Of a DNA stretch of 28,666 bases, positions 21,888-28,666 are shown in pieces (positions within the stretch are counted from its first letter, which is position 1; each line of letters begins with the position of its first letter). Location of the stretch: assembly GCA_030450335.1 (NCBI GenBank), contig JAKDIS010000018.1:1-28666 (forward strand), given 5' to 3'. A program made the translations under genes and the position numbers. The DNA comes from Corynebacterium sp. Lineage in GTDB: Bacteria; Actinomycetota; Actinomycetes; Mycobacteriales; Mycobacteriaceae. The notes beneath the pieces were generated by a model. That model was not told the DNA's origin and made no database searches. It saw nothing but the letters and a program-made list of their open reading frames with translations.

Positions 21888-22826
21888 ATGAGCATCACCC
21901 GTTCCTCCGCACTCGTCCTGGCGTCCTGCGCATCCCTGCAGTTCGGCGCCGCGACGGCCGTCGGACTCTTCGACACCCTCGGTACCTGGGGCGTGACCTT
22001 CCTGCGCCTCACCATCGCCGGTGCCCTGCTGCTGGTCGTCGCGCGACCGGCGTTGCGCGCCTGGAACGCCGGCGACTGGCGCGCCGTCGCCTTCTTCGCG
22101 GTGATGATGGCCGGGATGAACGGGTTCTTCTACGCCTCCCTCGACCGCATCCCGATGAGCGCGGCGGTCGCCGTCGAGTTCATCGGCCCGCTGGTCTACG
22201 CCGGGCTCACCTCCCGACGACGCGGCGACCTCGTGTGGGTCGGCCTCGCCGCCGCCGGCATGGCCGTGCTCGGGTTCGAGGCCCTGTCGGACGCCGCGCT
22301 CGACCCGGTCGGCATGCTGCTCGCGCTGATCGCCGGGGTGTTCTGGGTCGGCTACATCGTCGGCTCCGCCGCCGTGGGCCGGCGCATCCCCGGCACCGGC
22401 GGCCTCGCCGTCGCCATGCTCCTCGGCGGCCTCATGCTCGCCCCGGTCGGACGCGCCGGCGTGGAGGGCGTCACCGCCGACCCGTGGCTGATCGTGCCGG
22501 CGGTGGTCACCGCCCTGATGGCGTCGGTGATCCCCTACTCCCTGGAGCTCGCCGCGCTGCGCCGCCTGCCGTCGGCCGTCTTCAGCGTGCTGATCAGCCT
22601 GGAACCCGCCTTCGCCGCGCTGGCCGGTTTCGTGCTGCTCGACCAGGAGATGACGCCGCTGCGGGCGGTGACCATCGTGCTGGTGATCTCCGCCTCCGTG
22701 GGCATCACGTGGTCGGCGCAGCGTCGTGAGAACCGGTCGGCCCAGGCGACACAGCCTGGGCGGTCGAGGCAGGAAGAGCGCGTGCGACGGCCACGGCTGC
22801 GTCGTCGAACACCATCTCCTCAGTGA
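21888..22826 (+). CDS. EamA/DMT family transporter (RhtA-like exporter)
   Basis: A 312-aa drug/metabolite transporter with about ten transmembrane helices in two EamA repeats. The RhtA-like wording FYASLDRIPMSAAVAVEFIGPL closes the first repeat (key: ASLDRIP, then VEFIGPL near 88-100) and SLELAALRRLPSAVFSVLISLEPAFAAL-type sequence (key: LRRLPSAVFSVL, SLEPAFA) closes the second. RhtA exports threonine and homoserine; the substrate here is unknown. The hydrophobic core ends near VGITWSAQRR (about residue 280). A 30-residue Arg-rich tail follows that is encoded opposite the 3' end of the convergent monooxygenase gene, with a 122-bp overlap. It is regulated presumably by the divergent LysR protein. 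Confidence 0.88.
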   Translation: MSITRSSALVLASCASLQFGAATAVGLFDTLGTWGVTFLRLTIAGALLLVVARPALRAWNAGDWRAVAFFAVMMAGMNGFFYASLDRIPMSAAVAVEFIGPLVYAGLTSRRRGDLVWVGLAAAGMAVLGFEALSDAALDPVGMLLALIAGVFWVGYIVGSAAVGRRIPGTGGLAVAMLLGGLMLAPVGRAGVEGVTADPWLIVPAVVTALMASVIPYSLELAALRRLPSAVFSVLISLEPAFAALAGFVLLDQEMTPLRAVTIVLVISASVGITWSAQRRENRSAQATQPGRSRQEERVRRPRLRRRTPSPQ

Positions 22827-24351
22827 GGTCCCCGCGCGCCAGCTCCGGCCATTCGCGCAGGTAGTCCTGCCGGTACAGCCACGGTGACCGGTCACCCTGG
22901 CGCGGGGTCACGTGCTGCGAGCGTTTGATGTAGCCCGCGTCGAACTCCAGCAACGCCCGACGCTCCACGTCCGACCCTGGGAACACCGGCGCGGCCAACG
23001 ACTCACCCCGGTTGACCATGTGGTGCCACAGCCGCACCATGTAGCGGGCCGTGAGGTCCGCCCGCGTGGTCCACGACTGGTTGAGGTAGCCGACCGTGAA
23101 ACTGAGGTTCGGCAGGCCCGAGATGAGCACACCCCGGTAGGCCACGGTGTCCGGCAGTCCCACGGGCGCGTCGTCCACGGTGAGTTCCGCGCCGCCGAAC
23201 AACTGCAGCTGCAGCCCCGTCGCCGCGATCACCGTGTCCGCCTCCAGCACCGTGCCGTCCTGCAGGCGCACGCCCTGCGGTACCAGACGGTCGATCGTGG
23301 CGGTGACGACCTTCGCCCCGCCGTCCTTGATCGCGGCGAAGATGTCGCCACCCGGGGCCTTGCACACCCGCTGCGCCCACGGACGGTACGGCGGGGTGAA
23401 GTCCCGGCGGATCTGTGAGGGGGAGAGCCACCGCAGCTGCAGGGCGTGCAGGAACCCGCTGAACAGGAACGGCGTGCCCTTGGCGAGGTACCACTGCACC
23501 ATGTCGCGGGTGATGTGGTTGGCGCGGGCGACCTTGTACGCGAGACGCTTGTTCGGGATCAGCGACGCCCAGATGGTGGTGATGGTGTCGAACCGGGGCA
23601 GCGCGGCGACCCACGTCGGCGTGCGCTGCAGCATCGTCACGTCCGCACCCTTCTGCGCCAGCGCCGGCAGCAGGGTGACCGCCGTGGCACCGGAACCGAT
23701 GATCACGATGCGGCGTCCGGCGACGTCGCCCTGCTCCTCCGGACGCCACTGCTGGGCGTGCACGAGCTGCCCGTCGAAGTCCTCCTCGCCGTCGAAGTGC
23801 GGCTGGAACCCCGCCCGGTGGTCGTAGTACCCGCAGGCCAGGTGCAGACGCCGCGTGCGGGTGAGCGTCTCGGCACGGTCGGCGTCCGTGGCGTCCGACC
23901 GGTCGTCGGGGCCGTGACGCCACGCGCGCACCGTGGTGACCTCCCAGTGCGGACCGTGGGCCTCGGCCGCGGGTCCGGTGGTGACGAAGTTGGCCCGCTT
24001 CACCCAGGTGCGCAGCTGGATACGCTGCAGCACGCCGTCGTCGCGGGCGGCGTCGCGCAGGTACTCGCGGATGTCCGCGCCCTCGCCGAGCGTGCCCTTG
24101 TGCGGCCAGTGCCGGTACGGCAGGCCGAAGCTCGCCATGTCCGAGTCGGAGCGGATGCCCGGGTAGGTGAAGGTGTTCCAGGTGCCGCCGAGGTCGTCGT
24201 TGGAGTCGACGATCCGCCAGTTCCAGCCGGGGAACTCGTCGACGACGTGGTGGGCGAGGTCGATGCCGGCGACACCTGCCCCCACGATGAGCAGGTCGAG
24301 AACGGTGGAGTCGGTGGTGCCGGTGGGCTCGGTGGGCTCGGTGGTGGTCAT
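22705..24351 (-). CDS. FAD-dependent Baeyer-Villiger-type monooxygenase, EthA-like
   Basis: A 548-aa flavoprotein monooxygenase closely resembling Mycobacterium EthA in motif order. It has the FAD fingerprint LLIVGAGVAGID (about 20-31), GGTWNTFTYPGIRSDSDM, the Baeyer-Villiger signature FDGQLVHAQQW (pattern FxGxxxHxxxW), the NADPH fingerprint VIIGSGATAVT and ATGLQLQLFGGA near the C-terminal half. Such enzymes convert ketones to esters and, in mycobacteria, activate thioamide drugs. The ATG at 24351 was chosen because TAGGGT ends seven bases upstream; the earlier in-frame GTG at 24360 would lie inside that -10 element. About 30 residues after the last conserved part (AVAVARALPA onward) overlap the EamA gene on the other strand. 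Confidence 0.92.
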   Translation of the reverse strand: MTTTEPTEPTGTTDSTVLDLLIVGAGVAGIDLAHHVVDEFPGWNWRIVDSNDDLGGTWNTFTYPGIRSDSDMASFGLPYRHWPHKGTLGEGADIREYLRDAARDDGVLQRIQLRTWVKRANFVTTGPAAEAHGPHWEVTTVRAWRHGPDDRSDATDADRAETLTRTRRLHLACGYYDHRAGFQPHFDGEEDFDGQLVHAQQWRPEEQGDVAGRRIVIIGSGATAVTLLPALAQKGADVTMLQRTPTWVAALPRFDTITTIWASLIPNKRLAYKVARANHITRDMVQWYLAKGTPFLFSGFLHALQLRWLSPSQIRRDFTPPYRPWAQRVCKAPGGDIFAAIKDGGAKVVTATIDRLVPQGVRLQDGTVLEADTVIAATGLQLQLFGGAELTVDDAPVGLPDTVAYRGVLISGLPNLSFTVGYLNQSWTTRADLTARYMVRLWHHMVNRGESLAAPVFPGSDVERRALLEFDAGYIKRSQHVTPRQGDRSPWLYRQDYLREWPELARGDLTEEMVFDDAAVAVARALPASTAQAVSPGPTGSHDAAPTT

Positions 24352-24358
24352 GTCAGTC

Positions 24359-24364
24359 ACCCTA
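24359..24364 (-). promoter_or_regulatory. -10 element for leaderless monooxygenase mRNA
   Basis: On the minus strand TAGGGT is followed by GACTGAC and the ATG at 24351. No Shine-Dalgarno sequence is present. The site decides between two in-frame start codons. Confidence 0.6.
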
Positions 24365-24427
24365 CTGGCTGACTATCGTCTCCGGAACCAAATCTTCTGC
24401 ATCGGACGGGCCCGCCGGGACGCGGAA

Positions 24428-24454
24428 AACCCCCGGACGTAACGTCCGGGGGTT
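24428..24454 (-). terminator. Strong intrinsic terminator of the histone-like gene
   Basis: AACCCCCGGACG (24428-24439) pairs perfectly with CGTCCGGGGGTT (24443-24454) around three bases. On the minus strand the stem is followed by TTCCGCG after its own TT (GGGTTTTCC), and it lies 20 bp beyond the stop of the gene at 24474. The rest of the 113-bp gap up to the gene's stop holds only this hairpin and the monooxygenase promoter. Confidence 0.85.
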
Positions 24455-24473
24455 CACGCGGGGTCAGGGGAGA

Positions 24474-26171
24474 CTACAGGCGGTGCTTTCCGCCGTCGTC
24501 CTCCGGATCCTCCGGGTTGGCGTCCTTGGCATCCTTGGCGTCCTTCTTGTCCGCCTTCGGGGCGCCGGGAGCACCGGGAGCGCTGGGGGCCGCGGGCGCG
24601 TTCTTCTTCGCCTGCTTCTTGTCGGCCTCCTTCTTCACGTCCTCGGCCTTCTCCTGGACCTTGTCCTTGGCCTCCTCGGCCTTGTCGGCGACCTTGTCGG
24701 CAGCCTCCTTGGCCTTCTCCGGGGCCTTCTCGGCAGCCTCGTCAGCCTTCTCCTCGGCCTTGGCCGCGGCGGCCTTCGGCTTCGCGGCGGCACCGGTGGC
24801 GGGGGCACCGTTGGTGCGCGGGGTCTTCGCCGGGGCGGACGGGGCGGCCGAGCCGCTGCCCTTGGCCTTCTGCGCGACGAACGCGACGGCGGCGGCGATG
24901 ATCGCCAGCAGCAGGATGTTGCGTCCCGTGTGCTTCTTGCGGTTCGCCTTGGCGGCCTTCTTCAGCTCCTTGGCACGGACCTTCTCGGCCTTCTTCGAGG
25001 CGGTCTTCTTGATCTTGCGCTGCGAACGGGAGAGCTGCTTGTTGGCGGTCTTCGCATTCTTCTGGGCGAACTTCTTCGCCTTCTTCGCCTGCTTGGACGC
25101 CTGCTTACGGCCCTTGGCACCCTCCTTCTTCGCGGTCTCGCCGACCTCGGAGGCCACCTCGGACGCCTGCGACCAGGCGCTCTCCAGGGACTTGCGGGCG
25201 GAGTTGCCGGCCTTGTCGGCCTTCTTCTTCGCCGCCTTCAGGTCCTTGCCGTGGTTCTTCTTGAGCTGCTTCTTCGACTTCTTGGCGGTCTCCTTCGCCG
25301 ACTTCTCGGCGTCCTTGCCCGCCTTGCGGCCGGCCTCGACACCGGTGGCGGCCAGGGCCGCACCGGCCTTGCCGAGGTGGTTGGCGCGGTCGCGTGCGTC
25401 GTCGAGGGCGTCGCTCACGGCGTCCGACTCGAGGAATGCGGAACCGCGCTCCTGCGCCTGGGAGAACAGCTCGCCGCCGCGCTCGGCGGCGGTGCGGCCC
25501 CAGCGGGTGACGGTGTCGGTGAGGTCGGCGTCCGGCGCGTGACGCACCTGGTCGGCCAGGGCGTTCGCCCGGTCACCGGCGGCCGAGGTGACCGCGGAGA
25601 CCCGCTTCTCCACGAAGTCGCGCGGGGACTCGTTGCGGCCCGCGGCCTTCTTGGCGACCTTGTGCTGACGCTTCAGTGCCTTGGCCTGGGTCTTGTCCGC
25701 CTTCGCACGACGCTTGTCAGCCTTCGAGGAGATCTTGTCGGCCTTCTTGGTGGCCTTCGACGCCTTCTTGCTGAGCTTCTCGGCCTTGCTGTCCTTCAGG
25801 GTGTCGAGAGCGCTCTCGGCCTCCTGTACGGCCTGGTCGAGGCCCTGCGTGGTGTCGTTCTTCGTGGCGTTGCTCACCGTAATTCCTTTCGAGGCGGTAT
25901 TGCTGTCATCTTTGTCGGACGTCGGGGAGGCCGGCTGCCGTGCCGCCCGGTTCTCGGCGAGGAGCTGCTCCACGATCAACCGGTGGTGGCCCGGGGCCGA
26001 GGACAGGTCCTGCGGTCCCCGTGCACGTGCCCCGCTCCCGGCACGGGGCCGCAGAGCGTAGAGGCCGGAGACGTCGCGGACGTCCCCCTTCTTGCGCCTG
26101 CCGTCGCCGCCGAGACTCGACGAGACCTGCCGGGCGGCACGTAGCGCGGTGAACGCGGTGTTGGGGTCCAT
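24474..26171 (-). CDS. Lys/Ala-rich histone-H1-like protein with one transmembrane segment and LEA-like tail
   Basis: The open frame encodes 565 residues. Residues 1-98 are a low-complexity but G/C-wobble-biased leader domain. Residues 99-415 are very rich in Lys and Ala, with H1-like runs such as KKASKATKKADK (135-146) and AKKAKKFAQKNAKTANK (362-378). One hydrophobic segment, NILLLAIIAAAVAFVA (418-433), follows a basic stretch, so the Lys-rich part should be cytoplasmic. The tail (465-525) has repeating AEEKADEAAEK-type heptad/hendecad units like LEA proteins and would be outside the membrane, then a Pro/Ala and acidic end. DNA or cell-wall polymer binding is possible; function is unknown. 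A second start, GTG at 25877, has an ideal AAAGGA site and would give 467 aa. GAAGGAG lies about 11 bases before the ATG used here. Confidence 0.7.
   Translation of the reverse strand: MDPNTAFTALRAARQVSSSLGGDGRRKKGDVRDVSGLYALRPRAGSGARARGPQDLSSAPGHHRLIVEQLLAENRAARQPASPTSDKDDSNTASKGITVSNATKNDTTQGLDQAVQEAESALDTLKDSKAEKLSKKASKATKKADKISSKADKRRAKADKTQAKALKRQHKVAKKAAGRNESPRDFVEKRVSAVTSAAGDRANALADQVRHAPDADLTDTVTRWGRTAAERGGELFSQAQERGSAFLESDAVSDALDDARDRANHLGKAGAALAATGVEAGRKAGKDAEKSAKETAKKSKKQLKKNHGKDLKAAKKKADKAGNSARKSLESAWSQASEVASEVGETAKKEGAKGRKQASKQAKKAKKFAQKNAKTANKQLSRSQRKIKKTASKKAEKVRAKELKKAAKANRKKHTGRNILLLAIIAAAVAFVAQKAKGSGSAAPSAPAKTPRTNGAPATGAAAKPKAAAAKAEEKADEAAEKAPEKAKEAADKVADKAEEAKDKVQEKAEDVKKEADKKQAKKNAPAAPSAPGAPGAPKADKKDAKDAKDANPEDPEDDGGKHRL
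25875..25889 (-). promoter_or_regulatory. Internal ribosome-binding site and GTG start
   Basis: On the minus strand AAAGGA is followed six bases later by GTG (25877-25875), in frame with the longer histone-like reading frame. Around it the codons become A/T-rich, unlike those before and after. The real start may be here, or two forms may be made. Confidence 0.55.
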
Positions 26172-26346
26172 GGACCGTGCATCTCCTTCAACATCCTCGG
26201 CGGACCGGCCGGTAGTCGGTCACTTCTCTGGCACTTCACTAACGGTTCTTCTGTCGACACAAAATGGGTCGTCATCCAACGATAACCAAATCTGTCCCCG
26301 AGGGTAGTCGGAATCGGGCGATCAGGGGTGCCCGCCCGGCGTCCGG

Positions 26347-26352
26347 TAGCCT
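26347..26352 (+). promoter_or_regulatory. -10 element for leaderless peptidyl-prolyl isomerase mRNA
   Basis: TAGCCT in GGTAGCCTTG ends seven bases before the ATG at 26360 and there is no Shine-Dalgarno sequence. The 188-bp gap from 26172 holds only this element and an A/T-rich stretch at 26240-26290. Confidence 0.6.
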
Positions 26353-26359
26353 TGCCCCC

Positions 26360-26893
26360 ATGACCGTTCAGAAAACCGCGACAGCGACCCTGCACACCAA
26401 CCACGGCGACATCGTCATCGACCTCTTCGGTGACCAGTCCCCGGCCACCGTGAACAACTTCGTCGGCCTGGCCACCGGCGACAAGGAGAAGGCCCCCTAC
26501 ACCACGGAGAACGCCTCCGGCAGCACCGAGGGCCCCTTCTTCGACGGCGCGATCTTCCACCGCATCATCGACGGCTTCATGGTCCAGGGCGGCGACCCGA
26601 CCGGCACCGGCCGTGGCGGCCCCGGCTACGAGTTCGCCAACGAGAACCACCCGGAGCTCCAGTTCGACCGTCCGTTCCTCGTCGCCATGGCGAACGCCGG
26701 CCGCGACACCAACGGCTCCCAGTTCTTCATCACCGTCGGTGCCCACCCGCACCTCAACGGCGGCTACACCATCTTCGGTGAGGTCACCGACAAGGAGTCC
26801 CAGAAGCTGGTCGCCAAGATCTCCCGCGTCTCCACCAACCGCATGGACCGTCCGGACGAGGACGTCGTCATCGAGTCCGTGGACGTGGCCTGA
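26360..26893 (+). CDS. ppiA: Peptidyl-prolyl cis-trans isomerase (cyclophilin type)
   Basis: A 177-aa cytosolic cyclophilin that catalyses proline isomerisation during protein folding. The family core is clear: TVNNFVGLATGD, FFDGAIFHRIIDGFMVQGGD with catalytic Arg in FHRII, then NAGRDTNGSQFFITVG and LNGGYTIFGEV. Length fits bacterial cytosolic cyclophilins and there is no signal peptide. The ATG at 26360 is chosen over an upstream in-frame codon at 26264 because of the -10 hexamer seven bases before it. It is followed directly by the rhomboid gene, as in other corynebacteria near oriC; the mycobacterial counterpart is ppiA. Confidence 0.95.
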   Translation: MTVQKTATATLHTNHGDIVIDLFGDQSPATVNNFVGLATGDKEKAPYTTENASGSTEGPFFDGAIFHRIIDGFMVQGGDPTGTGRGGPGYEFANENHPELQFDRPFLVAMANAGRDTNGSQFFITVGAHPHLNGGYTIFGEVTDKESQKLVAKISRVSTNRMDRPDEDVVIESVDVA

Positions 26894-26952
26894 TCCTCCG
26901 CAGATTCTTCACCGGTGCCCCCGCCACGGCAGGCCTGATCCTGGCCTGCCTG

Positions 26953-27528
26953 GTGGTCTACGTGGTCACCGGACTCGACAGCGGGAGCCTGGCGCGTCCC
27001 GCGTCGGCCCAGGGCGTGGCGTGGGACCTCATGGTCGACCCGCACGCCATCACCGCCGACGGTGAGTGGTGGCGTCTGCTCACCGGGGCATTCGTTCACC
27101 TGGACCCGGGCCATCTGCTGATGAACATGCTGCTCATCGGTCTGATCGGCCGGGAGCTGGAGCGTGCCTACGGCACGCTCACCATGGTGGTGTCAATGGT
27201 GCTCTGCGCCGTCGGAGGCGGGCTGGCCGTGATGTGGCTCCAGCCCGACAGCCTCGTCGGAGGGGCGTCGACCATCGGCTACGGCATGTTCGCCATGCTG
27301 GTGGGACTGTCCCTGGAGCGCAGGACGGACGTGCGCGCACCGTTGGTGCTCATCGTCGTCAACCTGCTGTACTCGGTGACCGCGGGCGGGGTCTCCCTGC
27401 CCGGTCACCTCGGTGGCCTGGCCGCCGGTGCGCTCGTCGCGGTCGTGCTGACCGTGGTGCGCCGGGGCCGTGGCGGCCGGTCGGACCGGGCTACTTCCAG
27501 CCCATGGTCATCAACAGACCCACGATGA
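26953..27528 (+). CDS. Rhomboid family intramembrane serine protease
   Basis: A membrane protein with the rhomboid core. It has [15 protein letters not shown] (typical HxxxHxxxN helix), the nucleophile region [10 protein letters not shown] with Ser in G-A-S-T, and the catalytic His in [11 protein letters not shown]. The usual GxSG has Thr in place of the last Gly, so activity is not certain. The coordinates use the first ordinary start codon (GTG), which cuts through the first transmembrane helix. The frame is open further upstream and reads LRRFFTGAPATAGLILACL directly after the ppiA stop, so translation probably begins at a non-standard codon near 26890-26895 (CTG overlapping TGA, or ATC in TGATC). 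The 3' end overlaps crgA by 38 bp. Confidence 0.85.
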   Translation: MVYVVTGLDSGSLARPASAQGVAWDLMVDPHAITADGEWWRLLTGAFVHLDPGHLLMNMLLIGLIGRELERAYGTLTMVVSMVLCAVGGGLAVMWLQPDSLVGGASTIGYGMFAMLVGLSLERRTDVRAPLVLIVVNLLYSVTAGGVSLPGHLGGLAAGALVAVVLTVVRRGRGGRSDRATSSPWSSTDPR

Positions 27529-27769
27529 ACAGGCCGAAGCCGATCAGGTAGTTCCAGGCGTTGAGCTCCGCCATGAAGGGGATGTGCGGGCCGGCGATGT
27601 AGTTGACGACCAGCCAGGCCAGGCCCAGCAGCATCAGGCCGAGCATCACGACGATGTACCAGCGCGGCGTGCCGGTCGCGTTCAGCTTGACCGGTGTGCG
27701 GCGGTCGGCGGCCGAGGAGCCGACGGCGCCGTTGTACTCCGGTGAATCGGAGATCCGAGACTTCGGCAT
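27491..27769 (-). CDS. crgA: Cell division protein CrgA
   Basis: A 92-aa membrane protein matching CrgA, an actinobacterial septation factor that interacts with FtsZ and peptidoglycan synthases. The N-terminal MPKSRI, the segment [19 protein letters not shown] with the first helix, the Asn/Tyr-rich loop ([13 protein letters not shown]) and the second helix [19 protein letters not shown] are family features. GAGGG lies about six bases before the ATG. It lies between the rhomboid and pabA genes and is transcribed in the opposite direction, as in other corynebacteria and mycobacteria. Its last 38 bp overlap the rhomboid gene. Confidence 0.93.
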   Translation of the reverse strand: MPKSRISDSPEYNGAVGSSAADRRTPVKLNATGTPRWYIVVMLGLMLLGLAWLVVNYIAGPHIPFMAELNAWNYLIGFGLFIVGLLMTMGWK

Positions 27770-27847
27770 GTGTATCCCTCACTGACATGGTGACGTGTTC
27801 GAACTGAACCAACCCTACCAGCACGAACCCCGGATTCCCCCACGGGT

Positions 27848-27853
27848 TAGGAT
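27848..27853 (+). promoter_or_regulatory. -10 element for leaderless pabA/trpG mRNA
   Basis: TAGGAT in GGTTAGGATGAG ends seven bases before the ATG at 27861; no Shine-Dalgarno sequence is present. Confidence 0.65.
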
Positions 27854-27860
27854 GAGCGTC

Positions 27861-28535
27861 ATGCGCATCCTCGTCATCGACAACTACGACAGTTTCGTCT
27901 ACAACCTGGTGCAGTACCTCGGGGAACTCGGCGAGGACTGCACCGTGTGGCGCAACGATGCCGGGCAGCTCGGCACGTCGGACGGTGACCTGGTCGGTGC
28001 GCTGGAGTCCTTCGACGCCGTCCTGGTCTCCCCGGGGCCCGGGGACCCGACCTCGGCGGGCCGCACGCTGGAGGTCATCGCGCATTGCGCCGCGCACCGC
28101 GTCCCCCTGCTCGGCGTGTGCCTGGGACACCAGGCGCTGGCCCAGCACTTCGGCGCGTCCGTGGTGCGCGCCGACGAGATCTTCCACGGCAAGACCAGCC
28201 CCGTCACCCACGACGGCACCGGGGTCCTCGCCGGGATCCCCAGCCCGTTCACCGTGGCCCGCTACCACTCGTTGACGGTCGACCCGGCGACGGTGCCGGA
28301 CGACCTGGTGGTCACCGGGCGTGTGGCGTCCGGCATGATCATGGCGATGCGCCACGCGACCCTGCCGATGCACTCCGTGCAGTTCCACCCGGAGTCGGTG
28401 ATGACCGGCAATGGGCACCGCATCCTCGCCAACTGGCTGTCGGACGCAGGACGGCCCGTCGACGAGGCCGAGCTGGCGCGTCTGGCCGAACGCCACGCCG
28501 CCACGCTCGCCGGGGCGACCGCCACCGGCGTGTAG
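27861..28535 (+). CDS. pabA: Aminodeoxychorismate/anthranilate synthase component II (glutamine amidotransferase)
   Basis: A 224-aa class I glutamine amidotransferase that supplies ammonia for 4-amino-4-deoxychorismate (folate) or anthranilate (tryptophan) synthesis. The opening MRILVIDNYDSFVYNL is typical. The catalytic triad is Cys87 in GVCLGHQ, with His and Glu in VQFHPES. The oxyanion strand VSPGPGDP is at 57-64. In mycobacteria and corynebacteria the gene between crgA and pknB is named trpG or pabA; a dedicated trp operon copy would make this one the PabA form. No synthase component I is in the window. The hairpin at 28552-28583 follows the stop by 16 bp. Confidence 0.93.
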   Translation: MRILVIDNYDSFVYNLVQYLGELGEDCTVWRNDAGQLGTSDGDLVGALESFDAVLVSPGPGDPTSAGRTLEVIAHCAAHRVPLLGVCLGHQALAQHFGASVVRADEIFHGKTSPVTHDGTGVLAGIPSPFTVARYHSLTVDPATVPDDLVVTGRVASGMIMAMRHATLPMHSVQFHPESVMTGNGHRILANWLSDAGRPVDEAELARLAERHAATLAGATATGV

Positions 28536-28551
28536 CCGTCCCCGGCACGAC

Positions 28552-28583
28552 AGAACCCGGCACCCACGTGGGTGCCGGGTTCT
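28552..28583. terminator. Strong terminator hairpin after pabA
   Basis: The 16-base arm beginning AGAACCCGGCAC (28552-28567) is the exact reverse complement of 28568-28583, giving a long perfect stem with a small terminal loop. It ends the pabA transcript and, being symmetrical, could also serve a convergent gene to the right of the window. The last 80 bases of the window hold no coding sequence that I can support. Confidence 0.85.
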
Positions 28584-28666
28584 CGCGTCGGGTCATGCAG
28601 GGTTCACACCCGGCCCTAGGGCGTGTTGCTAAAGGGTGCTGACTTCATCCAGTCCAACGTCGCCGC

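Noticed and set aside
22905..22915. CACGTG-containing stretch as a second parS site
   Set aside because: Its flanks do not match the GTTTC/GAAAC arms, so it is only a chance hexamer.
1..28666. tRNA, rRNA, CRISPR arrays and complete insertion sequences
   Set aside because: Looked for cloverleaf-like conserved arms, regular repeat-spacer arrays and transposase motifs on both strands; none could be supported.

Overview
The window reads as high-GC actinobacterial DNA, most likely from a Corynebacterium species. The evidence is the strong G/C wobble bias, an LGFP-repeat envelope lipoprotein, PorA/PorH-like small acidic proteins, and the right-hand gene order peptidyl-prolyl isomerase - rhomboid - crgA - pabA/trpG. 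That order is the one known from the oriC-proximal region of corynebacteria and mycobacteria, so the window is probably near the replication origin. This is inferred from gene order only; no dnaA or gyr gene is in the window.

Layout. Positions 1-1230 hold an LGFP-repeat lipoprotein and two tandem paralogous peptides of 56 and 59 residues that lack Lys, Arg, His, Cys, Trp and Tyr. Positions 1245-2833 hold a membrane protein divergent from a TetR regulator, with a palindromic operator candidate between them. Positions 2793-6278 hold an AlkZ-like winged-helix protein, a secreted SGNH hydrolase, a class I methyltransferase and a DUF4442 hotdog protein. Positions 6419-9347 hold a secreted glycerophosphodiesterase, a secreted lipase interrupted by an in-frame amber codon, and an SDR oxidoreductase. 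Positions 9437-12715 are a tight four-gene operon: ABC ATPase, ABC-2 permease, DesK-like histidine kinase and NarL/LuxR response regulator. Two abutting perfect palindromes lie upstream of it. A convergent MFS transporter follows.

Positions 14052-16097 form a nucleoside-salvage pair: a nucleoside deoxyribosyltransferase with an overlapping lipoprotein gene, divergent from a nucleoside hydrolase through back-to-back -10 elements. Positions 16111-19546 encode a NitT/TauT/THI5-type ABC importer (substrate-binding lipoprotein, ATPase, and a permease with two fused TMD halves). A Cof-type HAD phosphatase precedes it. Positions 20528-20866 hold a truncated RhuM-like fragment enclosed by 15-bp direct repeats, one of which runs into a parS-like near-palindrome. 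A divergent LysR/EamA exporter pair and an EthA-like Baeyer-Villiger monooxygenase follow. Positions 24474-26171 encode a histone-H1-like, Lys/Ala-rich protein with one central membrane segment and a LEA-like tail. The conserved ppiA - rhomboid - crgA - pabA block ends the window.

Two features recur across the window. First, many genes have no Shine-Dalgarno sequence and instead have a NANNNT hexamer ending 6-8 nt before the start codon, which is the geometry of leaderless transcription; this settled several start choices. Second, convergent genes repeatedly overlap at their 3' ends, in one case by 122 bp. The least explained items are the tandem porin-like peptides, the histone-like membrane protein, the amber-interrupted lipase, the repeat-flanked RhuM fragment with its parS-like site, and the double palindrome upstream of the ABC/two-component operon.
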